Positions 1 to 7,927 of a stretch of 9,370 bases of DNA are shown here, piece by piece. The stretch covers positions 1-9,370 of the forward strand of contig RFRI01000039.1 in the NCBI GenBank assembly GCA_009924535.1, read 5' to 3'. The number at the start of each line of letters is the position of its first letter. Positions within the stretch are counted from its first letter, which is position 1. The position numbers and the translations under genes are program-made. Below the pieces are notes generated by a model. The model saw only the letters and a program-made list of their open reading frames with translations, ran no database searches and was not told where the DNA came from. This DNA is from Verrucomicrobiota bacterium. Its GTDB lineage: Bacteria; Verrucomicrobiota; Verrucomicrobiia; Opitutales; UBA953.

Positions 1-351
1 TCCCACAGCTTCCTCAAGAAGGGGCAGTTCCTCATCGGCGCCTCCCAGATCGGCGAAGACGCCCTCATGGAGCTCGTCCTCGAGGCCGGCGCCGAAGACG
101 TCGTGAACAACGGCGACCACTTCGAGGTGCTTTCCCCGATCTCCGCCTTCGACGCCATCTCCAAGGCCCTCCAGGAGAAGTCCATCAAGCCGGAGTCCGC
201 GGAATTGTCCTATATCTCGAGCATTCCCGTGCCGGTCAGCGACGCCGCCGTCGCCAAGCAGGTGCTGGAACTCATCGACGCCCTCGAGGCCTTGGACGAC
301 GTGAAGGCCGTCCACGGCAACCAGGAGATCGACGAGAAGCTGATGTCCTGA
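1..351 (+). CDS. yebC: YebC/PmpR (TACO1) family protein, C-terminal part
   Basis: The frame is open from the first base, so the 5' part of the gene lies outside the window; about 116 C-terminal residues are visible. They match the end of YebC/TACO1 proteins: the G-x-F-x-x-G-x-S-x-I-G lead-in, the LMELxLEAGAEDV segment (residues ~23-35), the PESAELSYI stretch and the closing LIDALEALDDVKAVHGN segment. Family members are ~240-250 residues, so roughly half is seen. The family is cytosolic. It was long annotated as a transcriptional regulator, and more recent work links it to ribosomes and relief of stalling at proline-rich stretches; nothing here decides which role applies. The stop TGA is at 349-351. 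A short GC hairpin follows, and the Nudix gene starts 64 nt downstream on the same strand. Confidence 0.9.
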   Translation, partial: SHSFLKKGQFLIGASQIGEDALMELVLEAGAEDVVNNGDHFEVLSPISAFDAISKALQEKSIKPESAELSYISSIPVPVSDAAVAKQVLELIDALEALDDVKAVHGNQEIDEKLMS

Positions 352-354
352 GCC

Positions 355-369
355 GGGCGGATTCCGCCC
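355..369 (+). terminator. Small GC hairpin after yebC (possible weak terminator)
   Basis: GGGCGG and CCGCCC form a perfect 6-bp stem around a 3-nt loop (ATT), beginning 3 nt after the yebC stop. The tail that follows has only three consecutive T residues (375-377), so intrinsic termination would be weak at best. It could equally be a 3'-end stabilising structure. Confidence 0.25.
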
Positions 370-415
370 ATGCTTTACGGCTTCACTGTCCGGCTGGTCC
401 GGGTAGTGTGGCCTC

Positions 416-910
416 GTGTCCGCTCCTCGTCGCCAGTCCGGTAGTGCTTCCTCCGGGGTCCGGACGGCGGCCCGTGCCGTCATCTTGCGCGGCGGCGATA
501 TTCTGACCGTGCGCATCCGTACCGAAGAGGGGGAGTTCCTCGTCCTGCCGGGTGGCGGGCAGAATCATGGTGAGACGTTGCGCGACACCGTGCGCCGCGA
601 AGTCCTGGAAGAGCTCGGTCTCAACGTCGTCCCGCAAGGCCTGCTCTACCTCCGCGAATACGTCGGCAAGAACCACGCGATGCACCGGATCCATGGCCAC
701 TTCCATCAGGTCGAAGCGGTCTTCCATTGCCTGTGCGACGACCTTTCCCCCATCGGGGAGGGCCGGGAGCGCGATCGCCGGCAGGTCGGTTTCGAGTGGT
801 TGCCGTTGGCCCGGCTGGCGGATTACCCCCTTTCTCCCAAGGGCTTGGGGGAGGTCATCGCCAAGGCCCTGAAGGACGGTTCCGCGACCTATCTCGGGGA
901 CGTGCATTGA
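416..910 (+). CDS. Nudix hydrolase domain protein
   Basis: A 164-residue cytosolic protein with a complete Nudix box at residues 47-69: G47, E53, R61-E62, E65-E66 and G68 sit exactly as in G-x5-E-x7-R-E-U-x-E-E-x-G-U. The glutamates bind the divalent metal for hydrolysis of a nucleoside diphosphate linked to another group X. The fold starts at the AARAVILRGG strand (~18-27), and the box follows LPGGG as usual. The C-terminal half contains FEWLPLARLADYPLSP, a common Nudix ending in which a hydrophobic strand precedes the last helix. The substrate cannot be told from sequence. The start is GTG at 416: an in-frame TAG at 404-406 bars anything upstream, and no ATG lies before the fold. The first 14 residues are Ser/Arg rich and probably disordered. 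No Shine-Dalgarno motif is seen. It is transcribed with yebC and lies 49 nt before a tRNA gene. Confidence 0.88.
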   Translation: MSAPRRQSGSASSGVRTAARAVILRGGDILTVRIRTEEGEFLVLPGGGQNHGETLRDTVRREVLEELGLNVVPQGLLYLREYVGKNHAMHRIHGHFHQVEAVFHCLCDDLSPIGEGRERDRRQVGFEWLPLARLADYPLSPKGLGEVIAKALKDGSATYLGDVH

Positions 911-914
911 AGGC

Positions 915-943
915 TTGCCAGCGGGCGGTCGGCTCCCTTTGTT
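915..943 (+). promoter_or_regulatory. Candidate sigma-70-like promoter for tRNA-Val
   Basis: TTGCCA (915-920, five of six matches to the -35 consensus) is followed after exactly 17 nt by TTTGTT (938-943, three of six matches to the -10). The predicted start near 950 would leave a ~10-nt leader before the tRNA at 960, as expected for a separately transcribed tRNA. The -10 is poor, so this is a suggestion only. Confidence 0.3.
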
Positions 944-959
944 CACTTTCCTCTTTCTT

Positions 960-1036
960 GGGGTTATAGCTCAGTTGGTTAGAGCGCCTGATTGACATTC
1001 AGGAGGTCGATGGTTCAAGTCCATCTAACCCCACCA
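960..1036 (+). tRNA. tRNA-Val (anticodon GAC)
   Basis: A full cloverleaf can be drawn by hand. The acceptor stem GGGGTTA (960-966) pairs with TAACCCC (1026-1032). The D arm is GCTC/GAGC around AGTTGGTTA. The anticodon stem CCTGA/TCAGG encloses the 7-nt loop TTGACAT, with the anticodon GAC at 994-996. A 5-nt variable loop follows, then the T arm GATGG/CCATC around TTCAAGT. The discriminator A and the CCA end (1034-1036) are encoded in the DNA. Total length is 77 nt with CCA. The GAC anticodon reads GUC and GUU valine codons, and the loop sequence is the usual one for bacterial tRNA-Val(GAC). Confidence 0.97.
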
Positions 1037-1043
1037 CTTCGAA

Positions 1044-1079
1044 GCCCCGGCCTGGAAACCCCAGTCCGGGGCACTTGTT
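1044..1079 (+). terminator. Hairpin downstream of tRNA-Val, likely terminator
   Basis: GCCCCGG (1044-1050) pairs with CCGGGGC (1066-1072). Inside, CTGG/CCAG extends the stem past a C-T mismatch around an AAACC loop. It starts 8 nt after the tRNA. The tail (ACTTGTTT) is only moderately T-rich, so it may serve both as terminator and as a boundary for 3' processing. Confidence 0.55.
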
Positions 1080-1178
1080 TGGCGGGTTTTCCGCAGGGCA
1101 GGGCGATCGGAAGGAACACCTTTTTTCTCGCTCATCCACCCCCCTTGTCCCTACCCCTATGGGACTTCATTTTCCATC

Positions 1179-2510
<1,332 letters not shown>

Positions 2511-2530
2511 TCCCCGGTCTTAGGTAAAGC

Positions 2531-2559
2531 AAAGGGCCGCCCGATGGGCGGCCCTTTTT
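2531..2559 (+). terminator. Rho-independent terminator after eno, probably bidirectional
   Basis: A perfect 9-bp stem, GGGCCGCCC (2534-2542) and GGGCGGCCC (2546-2554), closes a GAT loop and is followed by TTTTT (2555-2559). AAA before the stem pairs with the first T residues and gives a short U-tract on the opposite strand. It lies 20 nt after the eno stop and 20 nt beyond the stop of the leftward hydrolase gene, so it can serve both convergent genes. Confidence 0.9.
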
Positions 2560-2579
2560 GTTGTCCATACCACCCGTGC

Positions 2580-3872
2580 TTACTTGGACTCGAGGCCGAC
2601 GGTGTTCACCGCGACGACTTCATATTTAGAGCCGACCTTGGCGCCCTTGTCGACGAAGCGCATCTGCGCGAGCGGCTGGGAGGGAGTGTCGCCGTAGCTC
2701 ATGCCCTGGAAGAGCGGACGACCGAAGGGGCTCGCGAGCTTCTCCGGTACGCGGCCGACGACTTGGCCGTCCTTCTTGATCAGGAACTGGCGGAGGCCGC
2801 TTTCGAAGTCGGCATGCGCATCCCAGGTCAGTTCGACGCCTTCGGCGATAGCCTTGGTCGCAATGTTGAAGGGCGGGGGTGGCGGGGTGGTGTCGTTCGT
2901 CGCGCCGGTCTTCACGTATTCCGTCCAGGCCTTGGCGAACGCGGCGTTAGGCAGCCAGTTGGTTTCTGCCTTGTCGCCGGAAAATTCGCCGGCGGGCTTG
3001 GCTTCGTTGCCGAGCAGGGGCGAGATCCAACCTTTGGACTGATCGATCTTGCGGAGCTGGTTGCCGGATTCCGGCAGGCGAAGTTCGAGGCACGCATCGA
3101 AGAACGCGATGGAGGCGTAGCGCTGATCGCCGGTCTGGTGCGAGGTGAGCGGGTCCGGGGCGAAGCCGATCGGCGCGCCCTTAGCTCGATAGGCCTTGAA
3201 CATCGCGAGGTTGCCGGTCCATGCGGTGTTGAAGCGCTTGTCGCCGTTTTCCTTCACGCCCGGGTTGGACATCATCGGGATCTCGTAAGCCTCGGGAGGC
3301 AGGACGACTTCGGGAATCTGGCGTTCCTTGGTCTTGTCTTCGGGCAGCTGCCAATAGGAGTAGGCCGTGCCGGAGCGGAACCAGATCGCGACGATGCGCT
3401 CGGGGTATTTCGCCTGCATGATGCTGGACCAGAAGCCGCCGCCGCTATGGCCCCAGAGGCACCAAGGAGCGGTCGCTACTTCGGGATGGCCAGTCTGCTT
3501 GGCGAGGTCTGCCAGAGCCCGCAGGTAGGTCTTATCGGAGCCGTTGCGGGGGTCGCACCACATGCGGCAGTTGGCCTTATCGGGCTCGCCGATCACCGGG
3601 CCGACGAGGGCGCAGTTCCATTTGCGGGCGAGGGCTTGCCAGTGCAGATCGTCGGCGACGGTCACCGCGCCCTTGTTCGAGCCCAAGCCGCAGCCATGCT
3701 GGTGCACGATGATGCCCCGGACGGTCTTAACGCCTTCGGGTAGCCAGAGGTTGTAGGTGGAGGCGAAGATGAGTTCGCCGGGCTTGTCCGAGGCCGGATA
3801 ACTCACGGAGTATTTGGTGCCGTCGGCCAGGGAGGCTAAGGGCAGGAGGAGCAGGGCGAGGAGGTTTCGCAT
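2580..3872 (-). CDS. Secreted alpha/beta-hydrolase with C-terminal Fn3-like domain
   Basis: A 430-residue protein. Residues 1-16 (MRNLLALLLLPLASLA) form a signal peptide, so it acts outside the cytoplasm. The alpha/beta-hydrolase core spans ~30-290: HQHG at 57-60 is the likely oxyanion-hole turn, GHSGG at 141-145 is the nucleophile elbow with Ser143, and His245 (in TSHQTGD) is a plausible catalytic histidine. Cysteines at 61, 87, 102 and 106 cluster in an insert rich in Asp/Asn/Trp and could form disulfides. A proline-rich linker (TTPPPPPF, ~328-335) joins a ~95-residue tail whose ELTWDAH and YEVVAVNTVG strands look like a fibronectin type III domain. The fold supports an esterase or depolymerase; the substrate is unknown. 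A sialate O-acetylesterase role is tempting from the neighbourhood, but the protein does not resemble the known SGNH-type sialate esterases. It ends near the bidirectional terminator and is divergent from the gene at 3982. No Shine-Dalgarno motif is seen. Confidence 0.82.
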   Translation of the reverse strand: MRNLLALLLLPLASLADGTKYSVSYPASDKPGELIFASTYNLWLPEGVKTVRGIIVHQHGCGLGSNKGAVTVADDLHWQALARKWNCALVGPVIGEPDKANCRMWCDPRNGSDKTYLRALADLAKQTGHPEVATAPWCLWGHSGGGFWSSIMQAKYPERIVAIWFRSGTAYSYWQLPEDKTKERQIPEVVLPPEAYEIPMMSNPGVKENGDKRFNTAWTGNLAMFKAYRAKGAPIGFAPDPLTSHQTGDQRYASIAFFDACLELRLPESGNQLRKIDQSKGWISPLLGNEAKPAGEFSGDKAETNWLPNAAFAKAWTEYVKTGATNDTTPPPPPFNIATKAIAEGVELTWDAHADFESGLRQFLIKKDGQVVGRVPEKLASPFGRPLFQGMSYGDTPSQPLAQMRFVDKGAKVGSKYEVVAVNTVGLESK

Positions 3873-3880
3873 GGGGTTGT

Positions 3881-3938
3881 CTTATCGACAGCCAGAATCC
3901 CCTTTGGTTCAAGTCTGGGTTAGCTTATCGCCGATAAG
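3881..3938. promoter_or_regulatory. Repeated CTTATCG word in divergent intergenic region
   Basis: CTTATCG occurs at 3881-3887 and 3924-3930, and its reverse complement CGATAAG at 3932-3938. The last two form a 7-bp perfect palindrome around one C. The region lies in the 109 bp between two divergently transcribed genes, where operators are expected. The same word also arises by chance from GCC-GAT-AAG codons inside the neighbouring hydrolase gene (e.g. near 3530 and 3577), which weakens the case. No convincing -35/-10 pair was found. Confidence 0.25.
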
Positions 3939-3981
3939 ATAGCGGATTGCGCGTAGCGGTGAGCTCGGCCAAGTTCATCGC

Positions 3982-4653
3982 ATGGGCATACGCGAAGACT
4001 TCCTCGCCAAGCTGGCCGCAATGAAGGAATCGGCGACGGTGCGGAACGCCGCGCTACTCGCCGGCCGTCCGGCGAAGGTGCTGACGGCCGAGGAACTCGC
4101 CAAGGGGCATCCGAAAGTTTCTGCGATCATCGGCTTTCAGGCGACCGTCTATGAGACCCGCATGGGCGGGTGTTTCGGCTGGTTCTGGCTGACCTTCACC
4201 ACTGTCCATTGCGTGGCCATGTTTTACGGGCTTTCCCGCGGCTCTGTGAAGGTGAGTGGTGCCCTTGTTGCGCAGGCCGCCTGGTGGCACTACCTCGGTC
4301 TAGCCTTATTCTACGTCCCGTTCTTCCTCGTAGGCTTCGCCTTCACCGTCGCCCGGTATCGCATCGAGCTGACGGACGACCTGGTCGTCGTGCGCTGGCG
4401 GATTCTGCCCTATGTCGGCTGGACGTGGCGTCTGCCGGTCGGCGACGAAGCCAAGGTGTCGCTGGCTTTTCGAGGTTCGAGCGAGGACGATAAGCCCTCG
4501 GCGGCAATCGTGGTGGCCTCTCAGGGCAAGGATATCGACTTCGGTGCCTTCCTCGCCGATGACGTGAAGGAATTCCTCGCGGGTGCCATACAATATTATT
4601 ACGGCGAGCCTGTCGCCGCGGCCGTATCGACGCCGTTCATCCCCAACGACTGA
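3982..4653 (+). CDS. Hypothetical protein with two membrane segments
   Basis: This 223-residue protein is not one I recognise. The N-terminal ~60 residues are soluble and charged. Two hydrophobic segments follow at ~63-84 (rich in Phe/Trp/Gly) and ~99-123, each long enough to cross the membrane. The C-terminal ~100 residues are soluble and strand rich: RYRIELTDDLVVVRWRILPY, then TWRLPVGDEAKVSL and AAIVVASQGKDIDFG, ending in a helix. A membrane hairpin followed by a small beta domain recalls bacterial PH-like (bPH) membrane proteins, where a strand pattern of the RYxITDxxLVVRxG kind follows the last helix; this is a weak analogy, not an assignment. Both soluble parts would be on the same side, probably the cytoplasm. 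It is divergent from the hydrolase and ends 3 bp from the end of the sialidase gene. ATG 3982 is chosen as the first start in the open frame. Confidence 0.7.
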   Translation: MGIREDFLAKLAAMKESATVRNAALLAGRPAKVLTAEELAKGHPKVSAIIGFQATVYETRMGGCFGWFWLTFTTVHCVAMFYGLSRGSVKVSGALVAQAAWWHYLGLALFYVPFFLVGFAFTVARYRIELTDDLVVVRWRILPYVGWTWRLPVGDEAKVSLAFRGSSEDDKPSAAIVVASQGKDIDFGAFLADDVKEFLAGAIQYYYGEPVAAAVSTPFIPND

Positions 4654-4656
4654 GGT

Positions 4657-5745
4657 TCAGCGCGTCGTCGGGTCGATGACGCGGAACTTGACGACGGTGT
4701 TGCTGGCCGGCTCGTACAGCACGCCGATACGTCCGTCCTTAAGGAGAGCCATGCTGCTGTAAGCGAAGGGGCCGGGGAAGGTGAGGCGTGAGCTCGCCCA
4801 CGTATGGCCATCATCGTGCGTGAGGCGCAGCGTGCCGTTGGCGCGCCTGGGTCCGGCGGCATTAAGGAAGGCGATGGTGCTCTCATCTAGACGCAGCAGG
4901 CTGCCTTGGCAGATCGGGTCGGGCAGATGAGCGTCCTCAGTAGCCTGAGTCCAGGTCTCGCCAGCGTTTTGAGACCACGAGACCTTGCGGAGGCTGGCCC
5001 CTTTTCTCCAGCTGCGCGCATTCAGATAAAGTCCACCGCCCACTGACTCCGCTACCTGGACTTCGTTCAGTTGGATGGTTTCAGTCTGCGGGACTTTCTC
5101 GCCGCGCTTCCAGGTGGCGCCAGCGTCGTCGCTATAGGCGACCCAGTTGAAGAAGTTCTTCTTCGCGTCCTGGGAGTTGAAGGGAATGACCAGTCGGCCT
5201 GCCTTGGGGCCAGACTTCAGTTCGATGCCGATGCCCGGGCCGGAAGCGGTGGTGATGGCTTCATCGGGCTTCAACGTCGCGGAGACGTCGGACGGCTTGC
5301 TCCATGTCAGGCCGTCGTCATCGGAGGTCACGAAGCAGGATCGGTTGCCCTTCGGGTCGGCCGGGCCGACGGGCAAGCCGCCGAACTCATGTCCGCCAGC
5401 AGGGAAGGTCTGGTAGAAGAGGAAGATACGTCCGGACTTCGTTTCCTGGACGAGGCAAGGGTTATTGCAGCTGTCCGCGCCCTGTTCGTAGGCGACGACT
5501 GGCTTGGACCAAGTCGCGCCTTCGTCCTTCGAGAAGGAGATCACCAAGTCGTTGCCGGCCTGGTCGGTGGGCTTGTCGCGTCCTTCGGCGACGGCGAGCA
5601 GCGTGCCCTTCAGCGTGCGGAGCAGCGAAGGGATGCGCACCGAGGGGTGGGGAAGGTTCCGCTTGGCTTCGAAGACGATGACGTCCGTGCCGTCCGCCGC
5701 GAGGGAGCGGACGGAGAGCAGGCAAAGAAATAGGGCGAGTCGCAT
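4657..5745 (-). CDS. nanH: Exported sialidase (exo-alpha-sialidase, GH33-type)
   Basis: It hydrolyses terminal sialic acids from glycoconjugates outside the cytoplasm. The 362-residue protein starts with a signal peptide (MRLALFLCLLSVRSLA). The six-bladed sialidase propeller is marked by Asp boxes (S/T-x-D-x-G-x-T-W) at 72-79, 141-148, 205-212 and 309-316, plus a degenerate one with Asn at 258-265. The catalytic set is visible: VRIP at 36-39 with the first arginine of the triad (R37), E228 in LNEVQVAE, R244 in LNARSW, a third arginine at R300 or R301, the likely nucleophile Y329 in FAYSS, and E345 in GVLYE. Residue roles follow the family. There is no extra carbohydrate-binding domain or cell-wall anchor. 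It is the last gene of the nan operon, starting 2 nt after the nanA stop, with no clear Shine-Dalgarno motif, so translational coupling is likely. Its stop faces the stop of the + strand gene 3 bp away, with no terminator between. Confidence 0.93.
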   Translation of the reverse strand: MRLALFLCLLSVRSLAADGTDVIVFEAKRNLPHPSVRIPSLLRTLKGTLLAVAEGRDKPTDQAGNDLVISFSKDEGATWSKPVVAYEQGADSCNNPCLVQETKSGRIFLFYQTFPAGGHEFGGLPVGPADPKGNRSCFVTSDDDGLTWSKPSDVSATLKPDEAITTASGPGIGIELKSGPKAGRLVIPFNSQDAKKNFFNWVAYSDDAGATWKRGEKVPQTETIQLNEVQVAESVGGGLYLNARSWRKGASLRKVSWSQNAGETWTQATEDAHLPDPICQGSLLRLDESTIAFLNAAGPRRANGTLRLTHDDGHTWASSRLTFPGPFAYSSMALLKDGRIGVLYEPASNTVVKFRVIDPTTR

Positions 5746-5747
5746 GA

Positions 5748-6665
5748 TCAGAAATTCCAGCTGAAGAAGCCGATGGCTTCGAGTTCACCGATCATCTTCT
5801 TGGTCTCGGCGGCGTCGGGGTTGCCGTTGGGCAGGCGGGCGGGTCCTAGGGGCACCCCTAGATGGCCCATCAAGGCCTTGGCGGCGCCCATGTACCCGCG
5901 TCTGGCGAGAATATCGACGACTGGCTGTACCTTGGCTTGTTCGGCTTCGGCCAAGGCGGCGTCACCTTTCGCATGCGCCGCCATCGTGCGCAGCAGGGGG
6001 CCGGGGTTGAAGTTATAGGTGCTGCCGACGCCGGCCGTCGCCCCCGCGCGTAGCGCCAACAGGAAGCGTTCATCAACGCCAAAGGGCAGGTCGAAGCGGC
6101 CGCCTTCGAGCGTCTGCGCCCGACGCATCGCGTCGAGGTCGGGATTGGAATACTTCACGCCCGCGAGGTTCGGGATGATCGATGAGGCGGTCTTGAGGAA
6201 CTCGTCGACCGGGAATCCGCTGATGCCGGTCATGCCCGGAATATCGTAATAATAGAACGGTGTACGCGGAGCGGCTTTCGCCACCATCGCGCAGCTGGCC
6301 ACGAGGTCCGCCATCGTGCGCGGCTTGAAATAGGAAGGGGCGATCATCGAGACCGCCTTAGCCTGGTTCTTTTCCGCATGCGCGGCGAGCTGGGCGGCTT
6401 CGGTCAGGCAGTTGGCGCCGACGTGCACGACGACGTCGATGCCGGTGGCCGGACCCACGGCGGCCCAGCGGTCATTCAAGGCCGCGCGTTCGGCGGCGGT
6501 GAGCGAACTGCTTTCGCCGGTGGTGCCGCCGATGAAGACCGACGTGATGCCGTGGCCGCGCAGGAAGGCGGCCTGCCGCTCCACGACGGCGAGGTTCAGC
6601 GAGCCGTCAGCATGAAAAGGCGTGTGGGTGGCCGTGCAGAGGCCGGTGAACTTGAAGGAGGACAT
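5748..6665 (-). CDS. nanA: N-acetylneuraminate lyase
   Basis: A cytosolic class I aldolase that splits N-acetylneuraminate into N-acetylmannosamine and pyruvate. The 305-residue length is normal for the DHDPS/NAL superfamily. Visible residues are GGTTGES (46-52, binding the pyruvate carboxylate), the tyrosine cluster before DIPGMTG (138-146, general acid/base), the Schiff-base K171 in GVKYSNPD, and G196-x-D198-E199 with S215 in GSTYN. The last two features favour sialic acid lyase over dihydrodipicolinate synthase. The reading frame stays open far upstream through the transporter gene, but family homology begins at MSSFKFTGL, so ATG 6663-6665 is the start, 2 nt after the transporter stop. No Shine-Dalgarno motif precedes it, which points to coupled translation. 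The following sialidase starts 2 nt after its stop. The ManNAc it makes would need NanE/AGE and NanK activities, which are not encoded here. Confidence 0.95.
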   Translation of the reverse strand: MSSFKFTGLCTATHTPFHADGSLNLAVVERQAAFLRGHGITSVFIGGTTGESSSLTAAERAALNDRWAAVGPATGIDVVVHVGANCLTEAAQLAAHAEKNQAKAVSMIAPSYFKPRTMADLVASCAMVAKAAPRTPFYYYDIPGMTGISGFPVDEFLKTASSIIPNLAGVKYSNPDLDAMRRAQTLEGGRFDLPFGVDERFLLALRAGATAGVGSTYNFNPGPLLRTMAAHAKGDAALAEAEQAKVQPVVDILARRGYMGAAKALMGHLGVPLGPARLPNGNPDAAETKKMIGELEAIGFFSWNF

Positions 6666-6667
6666 GG

Positions 6668-7894
6668 TCAGGAGAGGTGGGTGTCGCGGGGCTTGATGCG
6701 CAGCGCGATGAAGATGGAAAGCAGGGCGATGCCCGCGAAGACGCCGAAGATGGCGTTCAGCGGCATCTGCCGGTCGCGCAGGGTACCGAAGATCCAGTCG
6801 GCGAATCCTCCGCAGCTGATACTCACGAAGTTCATCAGCCCGTAGCCGGTGGCCCGATGCTGTGGCCCGACAAGCTGGCAGAGGATCGGCATGCTGTTGC
6901 AGTCGAAGAAACCCCAGCCGAGGCCGAAGACGATCAGGAAGCAGACGGCCACGCCCAAGGTCGAGGCGTTGCCGACCCCGAACAGAGCGGGCAGGAGCAG
7001 CGACGTGCCGATGACGCTCACGAAGATGCGTCCGCGGACGTTCGTGCGTATCCAGCGGTCGGCGAGCCAGCCGCCCAGCACCGCCCCGGCGATCGCCGCG
7101 ACCTGCCAGTAAAGCACCGCGGAGATGCCTGCCTTGCCTTGTCCGAGGCTGAAGCGTTCGCGGAGGATGTCGGGCATCCAGTCGCGCACGATCCAGGCCG
7201 CCATCGCGGGCAGGGTGAAGAAGAGCACCAGCAGCAGGAAACTCGGATTGCCGAGCAGCGCCCCGACCGTCGAGTTCGCGGTGGGCCGGGTCGCCGGCTG
7301 GCTGCTGGCCGGACGATTCCGCAGGAACAGGAATAGCGGGATGGAGTAAGCGATGCCGAGCAGCCCGCACCACGCGAAAGCGCCACGCCAGCCGAGGTCT
7401 GGGTTATCTGCGGCGTAGCCGGCGAACCCGCCGATGATCACGCCAGCATAGATGCCCATCTGATGGAGACCGACCGCTCGCGATCGCGTCGGGCCGAGGT
7501 GATAGTCGGCGATGAGCGCCAGCGCGGCAGGGATATAGAAGGCTTCGCTGATACCCATGATGGCTCGCGTCCAGAGCAGCTGGTCGTAGCTGTGGACCTG
7601 GCTCGTGGCCCACGTGATCGCGGACCAGGTGAACAGGCTGAAGCAGATGACGTGGCGTCGGCTGACTCGGTCGGCGAGGTAGCCGCCGATCGGGCTGAAA
7701 ACCGCGTAGACCCATTTGAACGAACCAAGGATCAGCCCCCACTGCGCCTTGGTCTGGATCTCCGGGATGTCGCCGATCATGGACGACTTCATCGTCGCGA
7801 GCATCTGCCGGTCGAGGTAGTTGAGTAATGCGACCGGAATGAGGAGCATGACGACCAGCCAGGCCGTGCGGGAGACGGAAGGAGTTTCGTTCAT
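6668..7894 (-). CDS. MFS transporter, probable sialic acid:cation symporter
   Basis: A 408-residue inner-membrane protein with about 12 hydrophobic helices in two halves joined by a polar loop (~192-208, rich in Ser/Pro/Thr). The NYLDR signature at the end of helix 1 (25-29) and motif A in the helix 2-3 loop (G71, D75-R76, R79-R80) place it in the major facilitator superfamily. RAIMGISEAFYIPA (110-123) and the helix 5 sequence that follows resemble the anion:cation symporter branch that carries sugar acids. Specificity for sialic acid is inferred from its place between the kelch mutarotase and nanA, as with NanT-type carriers in other nan operons; sequence alone would not prove it. ATG 7892-7894 lies 33 nt after the kelch stop and is in the same frame as the kelch gene. 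The stop is 2 nt before nanA. No Shine-Dalgarno motif is seen. Confidence 0.9.
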   Translation of the reverse strand: MNETPSVSRTAWLVVMLLIPVALLNYLDRQMLATMKSSMIGDIPEIQTKAQWGLILGSFKWVYAVFSPIGGYLADRVSRRHVICFSLFTWSAITWATSQVHSYDQLLWTRAIMGISEAFYIPAALALIADYHLGPTRSRAVGLHQMGIYAGVIIGGFAGYAADNPDLGWRGAFAWCGLLGIAYSIPLFLFLRNRPASSQPATRPTANSTVGALLGNPSFLLLVLFFTLPAMAAWIVRDWMPDILRERFSLGQGKAGISAVLYWQVAAIAGAVLGGWLADRWIRTNVRGRIFVSVIGTSLLLPALFGVGNASTLGVAVCFLIVFGLGWGFFDCNSMPILCQLVGPQHRATGYGLMNFVSISCGGFADWIFGTLRDRQMPLNAIFGVFAGIALLSIFIALRIKPRDTHLS

Positions 7895-7927
7895 CGGTAT
7901 TTGGCCGGGATGGGCCAGCGGGTCACC

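Noticed and set aside
1145..1172. TTGTCC...TTCATT as an eno promoter
   Set aside because: Both boxes match the consensus poorly and the implied leader would be almost nil; the pyrimidine-rich stretch gives many equally poor pairs.
2544..3743. 399-codon + strand frame opposite the secreted hydrolase
   Set aside because: It has no family resemblance and overlaps the eno terminator; the minus-strand protein has a signal peptide, GHSGG elbow and domain structure.
3905..3915. 11-nt match (TGGTTCAAGTC) to the T arm of the tRNA-Val, as a possible attachment site or tRNA remnant
   Set aside because: The match does not extend to the tRNA 3' end as att sites do; a match of this length to some part of a 77-nt tRNA is not rare in 9 kb, and no integrase is present.
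6666..7373. N-terminal extension of nanA through the transporter gene (541 codons in total)
   Set aside because: The extension is Arg/Pro-rich out-of-frame translation of the MFS gene; lyase homology starts at the ATG at 6665.
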